This document shows, piece by piece, positions 8,089 through 16,694 of a stretch of 64,000 nt of DNA. The stretch covers positions 1 through 64,000 of the forward strand of contig CACMRG010000001.1 in assembly GCA_902616005.1 (NCBI GenBank), read 5' to 3'. The first letter of the stretch is position 1; the number at the start of each line of letters is the position of its first letter. The notes beneath the pieces were generated by a model. The model did not search any database. It saw nothing but the letters and a program-made list of their open reading frames with translations, and was not told where the DNA came from. The position numbers and the translations under genes are program-made. The stretch is from an uncultured SAR116 cluster alpha proteobacterium. Lineage in GTDB: Bacteria > Pseudomonadota > Alphaproteobacteria > Puniceispirillales > Marisalimonadaceae.

Positions 8089-8961
8089 TTATCCCTTTAC
8101 TGCACCCTGCGTGAGACCACTTACTATTTTTTTTTGAAAAAACATTACAAGTATAAAAAGTGGAACAGTTGCTGAAACAACAGCTGCAACGGCAAACATT
8201 ATATTTCCTTCAGTATAAGTTGTTCCTAAAAAAGCAGCAATTTTTGGAATCATAGTTCTATTTTCATCGGATAACAACATAGCAGTCACAGCAAAATCAT
8301 TATAAGCTAACAAAAAACTAAATAAACCTGTTGTAATTACACCAGGCCACATGACAGGAATAATAACATGTCTAAATGCCTGAAATTGTGAACACCCGTC
8401 TACCTTTGCACTTTCATCTAGCTCTTTAGGTATGTTCTGAAAAAAAGAATGTAACATCCAAAGTGTGAAGGGCTGATTAATTGATACTAATACAATTATA
8501 GTTGTTGGTAATATTCCCCAGATATTCCAATCAAAAAAAGGTGGTAGGTATCCAGCCACAAGAGTGATTGGAGGCATTGCTCTAAAAATAAGTGCTGTTA
8601 TTAAAAGCCAAAAAGTATATTTATAATTTGATCTAGATAAAGCATATGCTCCTAAAGTTCCAATTGTTAAAGAAGTTAAGACAACAAAAAAACAAACTAT
8701 GGCTGAGTTTACAAAAGATTTCCAAAATTCCTCTTGAACCCAAGCTCCTTCATAACCAGCTCCCGTAAACTGAGAGTTATAAGTGTCTAAAGTATTCTTG
8801 CCAGTCACTGCATTATACCAATTAGAGATAGAAAAAAAATCAAGTTCTACTTTGAAAGAACCCCAAAATGTCCAAAAAAAAGGGAAAGAGGCTAAAAAAA
8901 CCCAAATAATTATAAATATATAAATTAAAATAGAAAATCTGTTCGAATTGCTTTTTATCAT
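8089..8961 (-). CDS. Carbohydrate-type ABC importer permease 2 (MalG/UgpE-like)
   Basis: This 290-residue inner-membrane permease has about six transmembrane helices. The cytoplasmic EAA loop reads DGCSQFQAFRHVIIPVMWPG, which contacts the ATPase. The family is MalG/UgpE of the CUT1 class, importing sugars, polyols or glycerol phosphodiesters. Its start overlaps the end of the first permease by 4 bp, so the two are translationally coupled. The substrate cannot be deduced from the permease. Confidence 0.9.
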   Translation of the reverse strand: MIKSNSNRFSILIYIFIIIWVFLASFPFFWTFWGSFKVELDFFSISNWYNAVTGKNTLDTYNSQFTGAGYEGAWVQEEFWKSFVNSAIVCFFVVLTSLTIGTLGAYALSRSNYKYTFWLLITALIFRAMPPITLVAGYLPPFFDWNIWGILPTTIIVLVSINQPFTLWMLHSFFQNIPKELDESAKVDGCSQFQAFRHVIIPVMWPGVITTGLFSFLLAYNDFAVTAMLLSDENRTMIPKIAAFLGTTYTEGNIMFAVAAVVSATVPLFILVMFFQKKIVSGLTQGAVKG

Positions 8962-9983
8962 TTTTTAAATTTAAAATCCCTCCATGTTCTCAATAAAACT
9001 GGTGAAAGTAAAATAATTACGCCTATTATTGTCAAAATGGAACTTGTTGCTGCAGCTGAGAGCTGTCTTGTTTCACCACCTAAGTCGTTAAAAATTATCC
9101 AGCTTAATGAAGTTGCATGCGCTTCAGCGCTAAAACCAACAATAGGTTCAAATACTCGAAAATTGTCCATTAATTGCATAAGTGTAACGAATGTAATTAA
9201 TGGCATTAAATGAGGAATAATAATGTAGATTACTTCTTCAAATTTATTGGCACCATCAATCTTTGCTGATTCGAGTTGATCTTTTGGTACAGTTTGGAGT
9301 CCTGCATAAAAAACTATAAAAGAAAAAGGAATTGCGTGCCATACACCATACACAATTAACATTATCCAAGTTAATGTAGTTGAAGCTTTAAGAGATAAGT
9401 TTGGGTCATCAAACAACCATTGGATTAAGTTTCCAATTATACCTCGTGAATCAATCATCCAAAATAATATTATTGAACCTATAAGAGGAGTTACAATCAT
9501 AGGTAAAAGAGAGAAAAAAATTACTATCCCTCTTAATCTTTTATTTATTGAATTTACACCTAAAGCAATCAATAAACCAAGTAAGAGCATTATGGGTGTA
9601 ACTGTGAATGTAAAAGTAAGTGTAAAAAAAACAGCTTTATAAAAAGGAAGATCACTTAAAGATTGTATAAATGAAAAAATATTTTCAGAGTTTTTCCATA
9701 TAAGTTTTAATTTTTCAATCGCCAGGTGTCCTCTATCAAAATAAATATCTAATCCGACAAATTTACCCAAGGGCTCAGACTGGTTTAAATTTTTTGTTGC
9801 TTCGTGATCAATTGATGTAACTTTTTTGCATCCAAAAGGGTCACAATTTTCAACGGTTATAAGTATGTTTTCGTGAGGCGTGTGAACCGATTGTAAAACA
9901 ACAGAAATAATTGGTAAAAAAATAAAAATCAACATTGCCAAAAATGTTGGCAATATAAACCAGAAAAAAGTTTTATGCTTCAT
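8958..9983 (-). CDS. Carbohydrate-type ABC importer permease 1 (MalF/UgpA-like)
   Basis: This 341-residue permease of the CUT1 class has an N-terminal helix, then a periplasmic insert of about 80 residues containing two close cysteines (NCDPFGCKK). Five or so helices follow, with the EAA loop DGANKFEEVIYIIIPHLMPL. It partners the permease at 8089-8961 with a 4-bp overlap. The start codon lies only 7 bases downstream of the strong hairpin at 9991-10017, with no separate ribosome-binding site between, so its translation is probably limited relative to the binding protein. Confidence 0.9.
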   Translation of the reverse strand: MKHKTFFWFILPTFLAMLIFIFLPIISVVLQSVHTPHENILITVENCDPFGCKKVTSIDHEATKNLNQSEPLGKFVGLDIYFDRGHLAIEKLKLIWKNSENIFSFIQSLSDLPFYKAVFFTLTFTFTVTPIMLLLGLLIALGVNSINKRLRGIVIFFSLLPMIVTPLIGSIILFWMIDSRGIIGNLIQWLFDDPNLSLKASTTLTWIMLIVYGVWHAIPFSFIVFYAGLQTVPKDQLESAKIDGANKFEEVIYIIIPHLMPLITFVTLMQLMDNFRVFEPIVGFSAEAHATSLSWIIFNDLGGETRQLSAAATSSILTIIGVIILLSPVLLRTWRDFKFKK

Positions 9984-9990
9984 AATTCTA

Positions 9991-10017
9991 AACTAGAGAG
10001 AAGGTGTCTCTCTAGTT
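9991..10017 (-). promoter_or_regulatory. Intercistronic hairpin between binding-protein and permease genes
   Basis: A perfect 11-bp stem (AACTAGAGAGA with TCTCTCTAGTT) has a 5-base loop. It lies 14 bases after the binding-protein stop and 7 bases before the permease ATG. It probably protects the upstream mRNA or dampens downstream expression. Confidence 0.8.
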
Positions 10018-10031
10018 GATTGAAACTTATT

Positions 10032-11261
10032 TTATAAAAAACCTTTTTCTTTTGCAGCTGCACGATAAGCATCCTCTATGTCAGATAAAGTTTTTTTTGC
10101 GTTTTCCTTACCTTGCATAAAATCTGCAATTTCTGCACCTATAGCTGAATGCATTAGACCAGCATACGGAAGCATTGGATAAGGTGTTGTATTCATTTTT
10201 GCTGCAGCAAAAACACCTCTAGCTGCATCTGTCGGGGTGTATCCGTCTAAAAGCCAAACTGCTTGCTTTCTTACTTTTTCATCATTAATAATAGATGGAT
10301 CAATTGCATTCATCATAGCAATGAAAGTAGCTTCAGCTTCAGCGTCACTTATTTTTTTAGCAACGGTCCAACCATCCCAAAAAAGTGTAGATGCTGGAAT
10401 CTTACCACCGCCAACAGTCATTGGACCAGCTATATCCATACCTTTTTTAACTGCATCAGAAACTCCCTCTGCATCAGTTAGTGTAGCAGCTCTACTTCCC
10501 CACATATTCATCAGGATAACGTTACCAGCTCTGAATTCTGCATTCGTGGCATTACTATCATGAGTTAAAAAATCTGGATTCATATATTCAGATAAAGATT
10601 TCATCATGTTTAGTGCTTTTTTACCAGCATCTGAATTTACGTTTGGTTTAGGTGTATTACCTTTGAAATGTTTTCCACCATATCCAATAAACATATTATT
10701 AAATTCTTGTGCTAAATTCCAACCTGCTTTATAAGCTCCACCCACAGGATTTTTCGCAAAACCAGAGGCACGTATTTTTTTTGCAGCTGATAACATTTCT
10801 TCATATGTTTTAGGTACAGAAATATTAAGTTTTTCTAGAATATCTTTTCTATAAACTAAATGTTGAGCATTAGCCATGAAAGCAACAGCCATAACTTTAC
10901 CATTTATTGTGATAAGTTGATTTTTCTTTAATTTGGAGCCGTGTTTTTTGACTAAATCGTCTAAAGGTCTAATTAAATCGTTGTTTAATAGTGCAACAAT
11001 TGATGTGTTTGCTACTATAGCAGATGTATATTCCGCTGGTTCACTACTCATTCCAGCCACATTAATTTTTTGATGGTCAGCTGTTAAGTTTGTTTTAACT
11101 TCAGCGCCCTTACATTTTTTTGCACCAGCGCCAACTGTTTGTATAGCTGGAAATTCGTTTCCAACAACACTCACTCTTGCTTTAATTTCACAGGCAAAAG
11201 AGTTTTTTATTAAAAAAAACAAAAAACTTATTATCAAAAAAGTATACTTTATTAAATTCAT
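10032..11261 (-). CDS. Extracellular solute-binding protein, family 1 (CUT1 importer)
   Basis: The 409-residue protein starts with a typical Sec signal peptide (hydrophobic core about 5-20, then SFA before CEIKAR). The mature part is a type I binding protein of the maltose/glycerol-phosphate kind. It has the hinge region HLVYRKDILEKLNISVPKTY and the Gly/Trp-rich sugar-pocket-like WDGWTVAKK. It captures an unknown solute in the periplasm for the permeases at 8089-9983. It is third in the operon, after the HAD-like and ATPase genes. A hairpin after its stop probably raises its level relative to the permeases. Confidence 0.88.
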   Translation of the reverse strand: MNLIKYTFLIISFLFFLIKNSFACEIKARVSVVGNEFPAIQTVGAGAKKCKGAEVKTNLTADHQKINVAGMSSEPAEYTSAIVANTSIVALLNNDLIRPLDDLVKKHGSKLKKNQLITINGKVMAVAFMANAQHLVYRKDILEKLNISVPKTYEEMLSAAKKIRASGFAKNPVGGAYKAGWNLAQEFNNMFIGYGGKHFKGNTPKPNVNSDAGKKALNMMKSLSEYMNPDFLTHDSNATNAEFRAGNVILMNMWGSRAATLTDAEGVSDAVKKGMDIAGPMTVGGGKIPASTLFWDGWTVAKKISDAEAEATFIAMMNAIDPSIINDEKVRKQAVWLLDGYTPTDAARGVFAAAKMNTTPYPMLPYAGLMHSAIGAEIADFMQGKENAKKTLSDIEDAYRAAAKEKGFL

Positions 11262-11278
11262 ATTTTACTCCAATCTAT

Positions 11279-12319
11279 TTATAAATGAATTCCAGTTTTT
11301 GAATGAAAAAAATGACATGAATCATTTGGTATTTTTACTGACACAATTTCACCAATTTTTGAGGAAAAGTTATTAGAGGTTTTAACGTGTAATAAATTAT
11401 TTTTAACATTAAGTGTAACGATCGTGCTATCCCCTAACAGCTCTATTGAATAAATTGTCCCAGTAAAATTTCCAATTTCTTCAATACTAGCATCTTCAGC
11501 TCTAAATCCAAGTGTATATTTTCCATCTTTAATATTAACTTTTGAAAATTTTAGATCTTCAGAGATTGATGTTTTATTTCTAATTGAAATTGGAATTAAA
11601 TTCATGGGAGGGCTCCCTATAAAAGAAGCAACAAATGTATTAAAAGGTCTATTATAAATTTCTTTAGGTGATCCAATTTGTTGTATTTTTCCATTGTTCA
11701 TTACAACTACACGGTCTGCTAATGTCATTGCTTCAACTTGGTCATGCGTTACGTAAATAGTCGTAATTTTAAGTTTGTTTTGCAGATGTTTTATTTGGGC
11801 TCTTGTCGAAACTCTCAATTTTGCATCTAAGTTTGACAAAGGTTCGTCCATTAAGAATATATTTGGATTTCTTACTAATGCTCTAGCAAGTGCAACTCTT
11901 TGTTTTTGTCCACCAGATAATTCTGCAGGTTTTCTTTTTAAAAATTTTTCCAATTCTACCATTTTTACAGCTCGCATAACCAGCTGTTCGTGGAGTGATT
12001 TTTTTATTTTTCTAATTTTAAGAGGAAATCTTATATTTTCATAAACACTCATGTTTGGATATAAACCATATGATTGAAAAACCATAGATACGTCTCTGTC
12101 TTTCGGTTCAAGATCATTAACTATAATGTCATCAATCTTTATAGTCCCCGAACTCAACTCTTCTAGTCCAGCAATCATTCTCATAGTTGTTGTTTTTCCA
12201 CATCCAGACGGTCCTAATAAAACTAAAAATTCTTCGTCCTTAATAGTTAAATTAAAATCATCAACTGCCTTAAAATCTCCCCATGATTTCGAAACATTTT
12301 CTAATTTGACTACAGCCAT
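11279..12319 (-). CDS. ABC importer ATPase (MalK/UgpC-like)
   Basis: With the ATG at 12317-12319 (MAVVKLENVSKSWG) this is a 346-residue CUT1-type ATPase. An in-frame TTG at 12361 lies inside the preceding gene and is not preferred. The nucleotide-binding domain shows Walker A (GPSGCGKTT), the signature LSGGQKQR, Walker B (FLMDEP) and the H-loop (YVTHDQ). A C-terminal TOBE/MalK regulatory domain spans about 235-346 (FRAEDASIEE). It energises the importer formed with 8089-11261. The HAD-like gene ends one base upstream, so co-transcription is near certain. Confidence 0.92.
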   Translation of the reverse strand: MAVVKLENVSKSWGDFKAVDDFNLTIKDEEFLVLLGPSGCGKTTTMRMIAGLEELSSGTIKIDDIIVNDLEPKDRDVSMVFQSYGLYPNMSVYENIRFPLKIRKIKKSLHEQLVMRAVKMVELEKFLKRKPAELSGGQKQRVALARALVRNPNIFLMDEPLSNLDAKLRVSTRAQIKHLQNKLKITTIYVTHDQVEAMTLADRVVVMNNGKIQQIGSPKEIYNRPFNTFVASFIGSPPMNLIPISIRNKTSISEDLKFSKVNIKDGKYTLGFRAEDASIEEIGNFTGTIYSIELLGDSTIVTLNVKNNLLHVKTSNNFSSKIGEIVSVKIPNDSCHFFHSKTGIHL

Positions 12320-12320
12320 C

Positions 12321-12980
12321 TTAAATTTGTTTTGACTCGAAATAATTTTTAACTTCTTCAAAAATTTTGTATGAAGGTAAAATATTGTTTTTATTCACTG
12401 AATATTCTCCAGGAAATAAAATAGTTTTAATATTGGCTTTTTTTGATGAAGTATAACTAACAGGAGTATCTTCAATTGTTATTGAATTATTTTTTGCAAC
12501 GTTGAGATTTTTTATCGCAAAGTTATATATTTCTGGATAAGGTTTCTTTTTAAAACAATCTTTTTCATATGTAATTAGATCAAAGTTATTAAAATCAATA
12601 TATCTCGATAAACTATCCTTGATAATCTCAATAGTTTCTTTAGTAGTTGTTGTAATAAATCCAAGCTTAATATTATTTTTATTAGCATATTTGATAACGT
12701 TTAAAACACCTTCCCTTGGTTTCACAGAGTTAGTAGAATATTTTCTAAAATATTTGATTTTAAGATCATATATTTTTTTTACTTCATTATCATTAAGCTT
12801 TAATTTTGAATATTCTTTAATTCTTAGAATTCCACCTGGCTTTTGAATCATATTTATATAATTTCCAATATTCCAGTACCAATTTAATCCAAATTCTTTA
12901 AAAGCTGTATTAAATGCTTTACGTTGAATTTCAGATGTTTCAACCAAGGTTCCAATAGAGCCAAAAAAAATTGCTTGCAT
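12321..12980 (-). CDS. HAD-superfamily protein lacking the catalytic aspartates
   Basis: The 219-residue protein has the length and layout of HAD phosphatases of the beta-phosphoglucomutase type. Motif I, normally F-D-x-D-G-T, reads FFGSIGTL. Both aspartates are gone (G7 and I9), including the nucleophile. Motif II (FITTTT), the motif III lysine (KKKPYPE) and motif IV (IEDTP) remain. It is thus probably not a phosphatase; substrate binding, regulation or an unusual chemistry is possible. My recollection is that FGSIGT-type relatives occur in other alphaproteobacteria, so this may be a conserved variant. It is the first gene of the ABC operon. Confidence 0.82.
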   Translation of the reverse strand: MQAIFFGSIGTLVETSEIQRKAFNTAFKEFGLNWYWNIGNYINMIQKPGGILRIKEYSKLKLNDNEVKKIYDLKIKYFRKYSTNSVKPREGVLNVIKYANKNNIKLGFITTTTKETIEIIKDSLSRYIDFNNFDLITYEKDCFKKKPYPEIYNFAIKNLNVAKNNSITIEDTPVSYTSSKKANIKTILFPGEYSVNKNNILPSYKIFEEVKNYFESKQI

Positions 12981-13088
12981 ATTTTTCCTATTAATACCTC
13001 TAATAATGTTAATAACCTTATATAAAAAAAATTCTATATTAAAATATTACTTGTTATAAGAAGTCCTTAAAACTCATCATTGTCATCT

Positions 13089-13108
13089 ATTATTTTATGA
13101 TAAATAAT
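13089..13108. promoter_or_regulatory. AT-rich inverted repeat in the divergent promoter region
   Basis: ATTATTT and AAATAAT arms flank 6 bases, midway in the 251-bp gap between the divergent HAD-like operon and the aldehyde dehydrogenase gene. Given the base composition it may be chance; an operator is possible. Confidence 0.2.
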
Positions 13109-13231
13109 AAAAGTATTATCTCTAGACTAACCTTTTTATCAAGAAAATATATAATTAAAATTAACAAACATATAAAATAACCTTGAATTTAATATTGAAT
13201 TAATTTCAAGAGACAATTAACGGAGAATTTT

Positions 13232-14707
13232 ATGAAGATATATAATCATTTTGTAAATGGAAAAGAAATGGAACCAAGTAGCGGAAAATATTTTGATACT
13301 GAAAATCCATATACTTGTCAAAATTGGGCAAAAGTTGCTAAAGGAAATGCTCATGACGTCGACATTGCAGTAAATTTTGCAAAGGAAGCTTTTGAAAATA
13401 ATTGGTCTAAAAAAAAACCTACAGAAAGAGGTAAACTACTTGTAAAACTTGCAGAACTTGTTGAGAGAGATGCTCAAAAGCTTGGCGAAATAGAGGTTCA
13501 AGATAATGGGAAGTTAATTGCTGAAATGGGAGCACAAACGAAGTATCTTGCAGAATGGTATAGATATTTTGGAGGACTTGCAGACAAAGTTGAAGGCTCT
13601 GTTCTACCTTCAGACAAGCCTGGAATTTTCAATTATACTAAGTATGAGCCATTTGGAGTTGTAGGAATGATCACAGCTTGGAATTCTCCCTTACTTCTTT
13701 TGTCTTGGAAGCTTGCTCCAGCTTTAGCTGCGGGAAATACTGCGGTAATAAAACCATCTGAATTTACTTCGGCATCAACTTTAGAATTTATGAAATTAGT
13801 GTCAGAGGCAGGATTCCCGGATGGAGTTGTAAATTGTATTACGGGAATGGGGGTTGATGTAGGTCAACCACTTGTTGAACATAAACATGTGTCTAAAATT
13901 GCATTCACTGGTTCTGATGTTTCTGGTCAAAAAATATATGAAGCTGCTGCAAAAAAAATAATGCCTGTTTCTTTAGAACTAGGAGGTAAATCACCAAACA
14001 TTGTTTTTGAAGATGCAGATTTTGAAGCTGCGATAATGGGCGTTATCTCAGGTATATTTGCAGCGACAGGTCAAACATGTATTGCTGGGTCTCGTTTATT
14101 GATACAAGAAACAATTTATGAAAAATTTGTCAAAAGGCTCGTTGAAGTTGCAAGTGAAGCAAAAATTGGAGATCCAATGTCGTTTGATACGCATGTAGGG
14201 CCTGTTACTACTCAGCCTCAATTTGATAAAATTATGAGTTACATAGACATTGCTAAATCAGAAGGTGCAAAATGTATCTTAGGCGGAAATGCTTATTCTA
14301 GCGAAGATGTAAAAGGAAATAGATTTATTGAGCCAACAATTTTTGCAGATGTAAAAAACGAAATGAGGATTGCTCAAGAAGAAGTTTTTGGACCCATATT
14401 ATCTATAATTAAGTTTAAGGATGAAGAAGAAGCAATAAAAGTAGGAAATGATGTAATATTTGGTTTAGCGGCTGGAGTTTGGACTAATGATATTGGAAGG
14501 GCCCTAAGAATGTCTGATAGTTTAAGAGTGGGAACAGTGTGGGTCAACACATATAGAGCTGTAAGCTTTATGTCACCATTTGGAGGTTACAAACGATCAG
14601 GAAAAGGCAGAGAGAGTGGCCAAGAAGCTATTAAAGAATTTTTGCAGACAAAATCAGTCTGGATAGCAGAGCAGACTTCTGTTTCAAATCCATTTATTAT
14701 TAGATAA
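13232..14707 (+). CDS. NAD(P)-dependent aldehyde dehydrogenase
   Basis: The 491-residue protein is a full-length ALDH-superfamily enzyme that oxidises an aldehyde to its acid. The catalytic cysteine is C283 (GQTCIAGSR) and the general base is E249 (LELGGKSPN). The cofactor-binding segment ITAWNSPLLLLSWKLAPALAAGNTAVIKPSE is clear in shorter pieces such as ITAWNSP and KPSE. A good ribosome-binding site (GGAG, 6 bases upstream) supports the ATG. It is divergent from the HAD/ABC operon across 251 bp and could act on an aldehyde product of that pathway, but that link is inference. The specific substrate is not determinable. Confidence 0.9.
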   Translation: MKIYNHFVNGKEMEPSSGKYFDTENPYTCQNWAKVAKGNAHDVDIAVNFAKEAFENNWSKKKPTERGKLLVKLAELVERDAQKLGEIEVQDNGKLIAEMGAQTKYLAEWYRYFGGLADKVEGSVLPSDKPGIFNYTKYEPFGVVGMITAWNSPLLLLSWKLAPALAAGNTAVIKPSEFTSASTLEFMKLVSEAGFPDGVVNCITGMGVDVGQPLVEHKHVSKIAFTGSDVSGQKIYEAAAKKIMPVSLELGGKSPNIVFEDADFEAAIMGVISGIFAATGQTCIAGSRLLIQETIYEKFVKRLVEVASEAKIGDPMSFDTHVGPVTTQPQFDKIMSYIDIAKSEGAKCILGGNAYSSEDVKGNRFIEPTIFADVKNEMRIAQEEVFGPILSIIKFKDEEEAIKVGNDVIFGLAAGVWTNDIGRALRMSDSLRVGTVWVNTYRAVSFMSPFGGYKRSGKGRESGQEAIKEFLQTKSVWIAEQTSVSNPFIIR

Positions 14708-14851
14708 TTCAAAATAAATTAATTGGAAAATTTATTAATATTATAATTTTCACTTTTGTATATTTAGTTGCAGTTAAGTAAATCCTAACATTGTTTGCTG
14801 AAAGACGATGTGTTAAGTTATTTATGAAATTGTTAAAAGAGAGGTTATTGA

Positions 14852-15268
14852 GTGTCAACTATACCACGCCTTCAAAATCCTGAGGAAAACCCTCGTGTAA
14901 AATCAGTCTTTGACGATATTAGAGCTACACGTGGAAGCAATTTTATAAATAATTTATGGTATTACTTAGCCTTTAATCCTGAATTACTTGAAAAAACATG
15001 GCGAGATGTAAAAGAAGTTATGGCAAAACCAAGTCATCTTAATCCAATGACTAAAGAACTTATTTACGCTGCAGTATCTATTGCTAATAGTTGTGAATAT
15101 TGTATTCATTCTCACACAGCAGCAGCTCGTGCTCAAGGAATGACAGATGATCAGTATGCTGAATTTTTATCAATAGTATCCCTTGCTGGTCGAACAAATA
15201 ATCTTTTAAATGGCATCAAAGTTCCAATAGATAAAGAATTCGATCATGAAGTTATTATTAAAAAGTAA
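14852..15268 (+). CDS. Carboxymuconolactone decarboxylase / AhpD-like protein
   Basis: The 138-residue helical protein carries the AhpD-type thiol motif C81-x2-C84 followed by H88 (CEYCIHSH). It is therefore more like a peroxidase or thiol-active member than a true carboxymuconolactone decarboxylase. The start is a GTG at 14852, supported by the purine-rich AGAGAGG about 8 bases upstream. It lies 144 bp after the aldehyde dehydrogenase on the same strand, possibly in one transcript. A detoxification role is plausible but not shown. Confidence 0.82.
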   Translation: MSTIPRLQNPEENPRVKSVFDDIRATRGSNFINNLWYYLAFNPELLEKTWRDVKEVMAKPSHLNPMTKELIYAAVSIANSCEYCIHSHTAAARAQGMTDDQYAEFLSIVSLAGRTNNLLNGIKVPIDKEFDHEVIIKK

Positions 15269-15353
15269 AAATATTATTTTTGGAAATTTGAACATTACTA
15301 TTGATTATGTTTTATTTTAAAATTTAAAATCATTTATAATTTAAGGGTTAATT

Positions 15354-15683
15354 TTGGCAAACTCAGGAATTAATTGGATAGATATTACTTTTGATTGGTG
15401 TGTTGATTTTTTATACAAATTTGCGAGTTTACTTGGTATCAGTTATGAAGAAATTAATATTTGGTTATTTGTAATAATAGGGCCTATATCATTATTGATA
15501 TCTATTTTTTTAAATTATTATTTTTACAAAAAAATAAAGAATTTGAAGAAAAAAATTGAAACCCAAAAGCAAGAAATTTCTGAAATTAATGAAGTTGAAG
15601 AAAAAAAAACAGATTATCTAAAAATTTTTGGAATTATTATTATAATTATTTTCATTTTCTATTTTTTAGAGTTAAAGAACTAA
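15354..15683 (+). CDS. Small membrane protein of unknown function
   Basis: The 109-residue protein has a hydrophobic segment at about 38-58, a highly charged probable coiled coil at about 58-88 (IKNLKKKIETQKQEIS) and a second transmembrane helix at about 90-106. The start is TTG at 15354, preceded by an AAGGG ribosome-binding site. I do not recognise a family with confidence. It ends 9 bp from the convergent DUF2905 gene. Confidence 0.6.
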   Translation: MANSGINWIDITFDWCVDFLYKFASLLGISYEEINIWLFVIIGPISLLISIFLNYYFYKKIKNLKKKIETQKQEISEINEVEEKKTDYLKIFGIIIIIIFIFYFLELKN

Positions 15684-15692
15684 AAATCTGGT

Positions 15693-15890
15693 TCATTTAA
15701 ATAAATTAAATATAATTGTCAAAACAATGCTAATTATTATGCAGGTAGCTATTGGAAAGAAAAATGTTGAGTTCTCTGATTTAAAAATTATATCACCAGG
15801 TAATTGACCGAAACCTATTTTTTTTAGATAGGGATAAATTAATCCTATAAGTAAGATAATTATACCTAAGATTATCAAGAATTTTTGCAT
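15693..15890 (-). CDS. DUF2905 family small membrane protein
   Basis: The 65-residue protein has two transmembrane helices (about 4-20 and 45-63) around the family's conserved GFGQLPGDIIFKSEN segment. Length and sequence fit the DUF2905 family found widely in bacteria. The function is unknown. It follows the DsrE-like gene by 24 bp on the same strand, so the two are probably co-transcribed. Confidence 0.8.
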   Translation of the reverse strand: MQKFLIILGIIILLIGLIYPYLKKIGFGQLPGDIIFKSENSTFFFPIATCIIISIVLTIIFNLFK

Positions 15891-15914
15891 GCTTATTTTA
15901 TAATGAAAAATTTT

Positions 15915-16277
15915 TTAGTAAACAAATGTTCTATCTGCTTGTAAAGACAAATTAAGTAAAGTTTTAGGAAAAACTTTTATTGAATTAGCTTCTTTAAGAT
16001 CTTTTTCTGTAACACCTCTAATTTCACAAGATATTGCTGATACGTAAATAGGCACATTTGCATCAACTAAAATATTGAAATGTTCACTAAGCTTTCCAGT
16101 ACCTAAGCCGACTAAACTGTCTAATACAGGCTTTCTTATTAAACTCACAGCATCGGCATTTAAGAAAACTTGAACTTCATGGCCTTCTTCAACTGCAGTT
16201 CTTGCTAACATAAATCCTAAAGATGCTTTGGTAGGATTGTTAGTGCCATTAGTAATGTTAAATAGCAATTTAGCCAT
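15915..16277 (-). CDS. DsrE/DsrF-like (YchN-like) protein
   Basis: The 120-residue protein has the DsrE-like alpha/beta fold pattern (LLFNITNGTNNPTKASLGFMLA shortened to its core TNGTNNPTKA, then VQVFLNADAV). One cysteine, in SAISCEIRGV, sits where sulfur-carrier members have their active thiol. Such proteins take part in sulfur relay or bind small molecules. No partner sulfur genes lie nearby. Confidence in the family is good; the function is unknown. Confidence 0.78.
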   Translation of the reverse strand: MAKLLFNITNGTNNPTKASLGFMLARTAVEEGHEVQVFLNADAVSLIRKPVLDSLVGLGTGKLSEHFNILVDANVPIYVSAISCEIRGVTEKDLKEANSIKVFPKTLLNLSLQADRTFVY

Positions 16278-16328
16278 TACCCAGATTATAGCTTAAAATT
16301 TTTAAAGTCTAGCGATATATTTTAATTG

Positions 16329-16529
16329 CTATGCACTTTTATAATTATTCAGCTTAATGCAATTTTTTTCTATAATTACTGGACCTTTATATAAATCGAT
16401 AAAATCTTTCCGCATGTTTTCAGCTCTTACTGCACATTCTTTATGAGTATTTATTAGCCCAACAGTGTCTTTGAGTAGCATACACTCCATATTAATTAAG
16501 TTACACACGGAAATAATTGCTTGAAACAT
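16329..16529 (-). CDS. Small Cys-containing protein, unknown
   Basis: The 66-residue protein has four cysteines (positions 9, 16, 32 and 57) and an N-terminal hydrophobic stretch that could be a weak signal sequence. The pattern C-x6-C-LLKD-x8-HKECAVRAE looks like small exported proteins with two disulfides seen in marine bacteria and phages; this is an impression, not a family assignment. An AGAAAGG ribosome-binding site precedes the ATG. It may be real because the frame is clean and evenly spaced between neighbours. Confidence 0.5.
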   Translation of the reverse strand: MFQAIISVCNLINMECMLLKDTVGLINTHKECAVRAENMRKDFIDLYKGPVIIEKNCIKLNNYKSA

Positions 16530-16694
16530 AATAAACCTTTCTGAAATTTAATCAACAATATCATATTTACGTAATTAGTTGTTTAATAGTCAGTTGGTGA
16601 GAACACTATTTTAAAAATATGACTAAATTAAAATCAGTATTTTTGTAAGATGCTATTTAATTATGCAATGAAGTGTGCTCATATAAAGAATAGC

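Noticed and set aside
10237-10563. 108-residue plus-strand ORF within the solute-binding-protein gene
   Set aside because: It lies wholly antisense to a well-supported gene and has repetitive low-complexity Ser/Ala content typical of a shadow frame.
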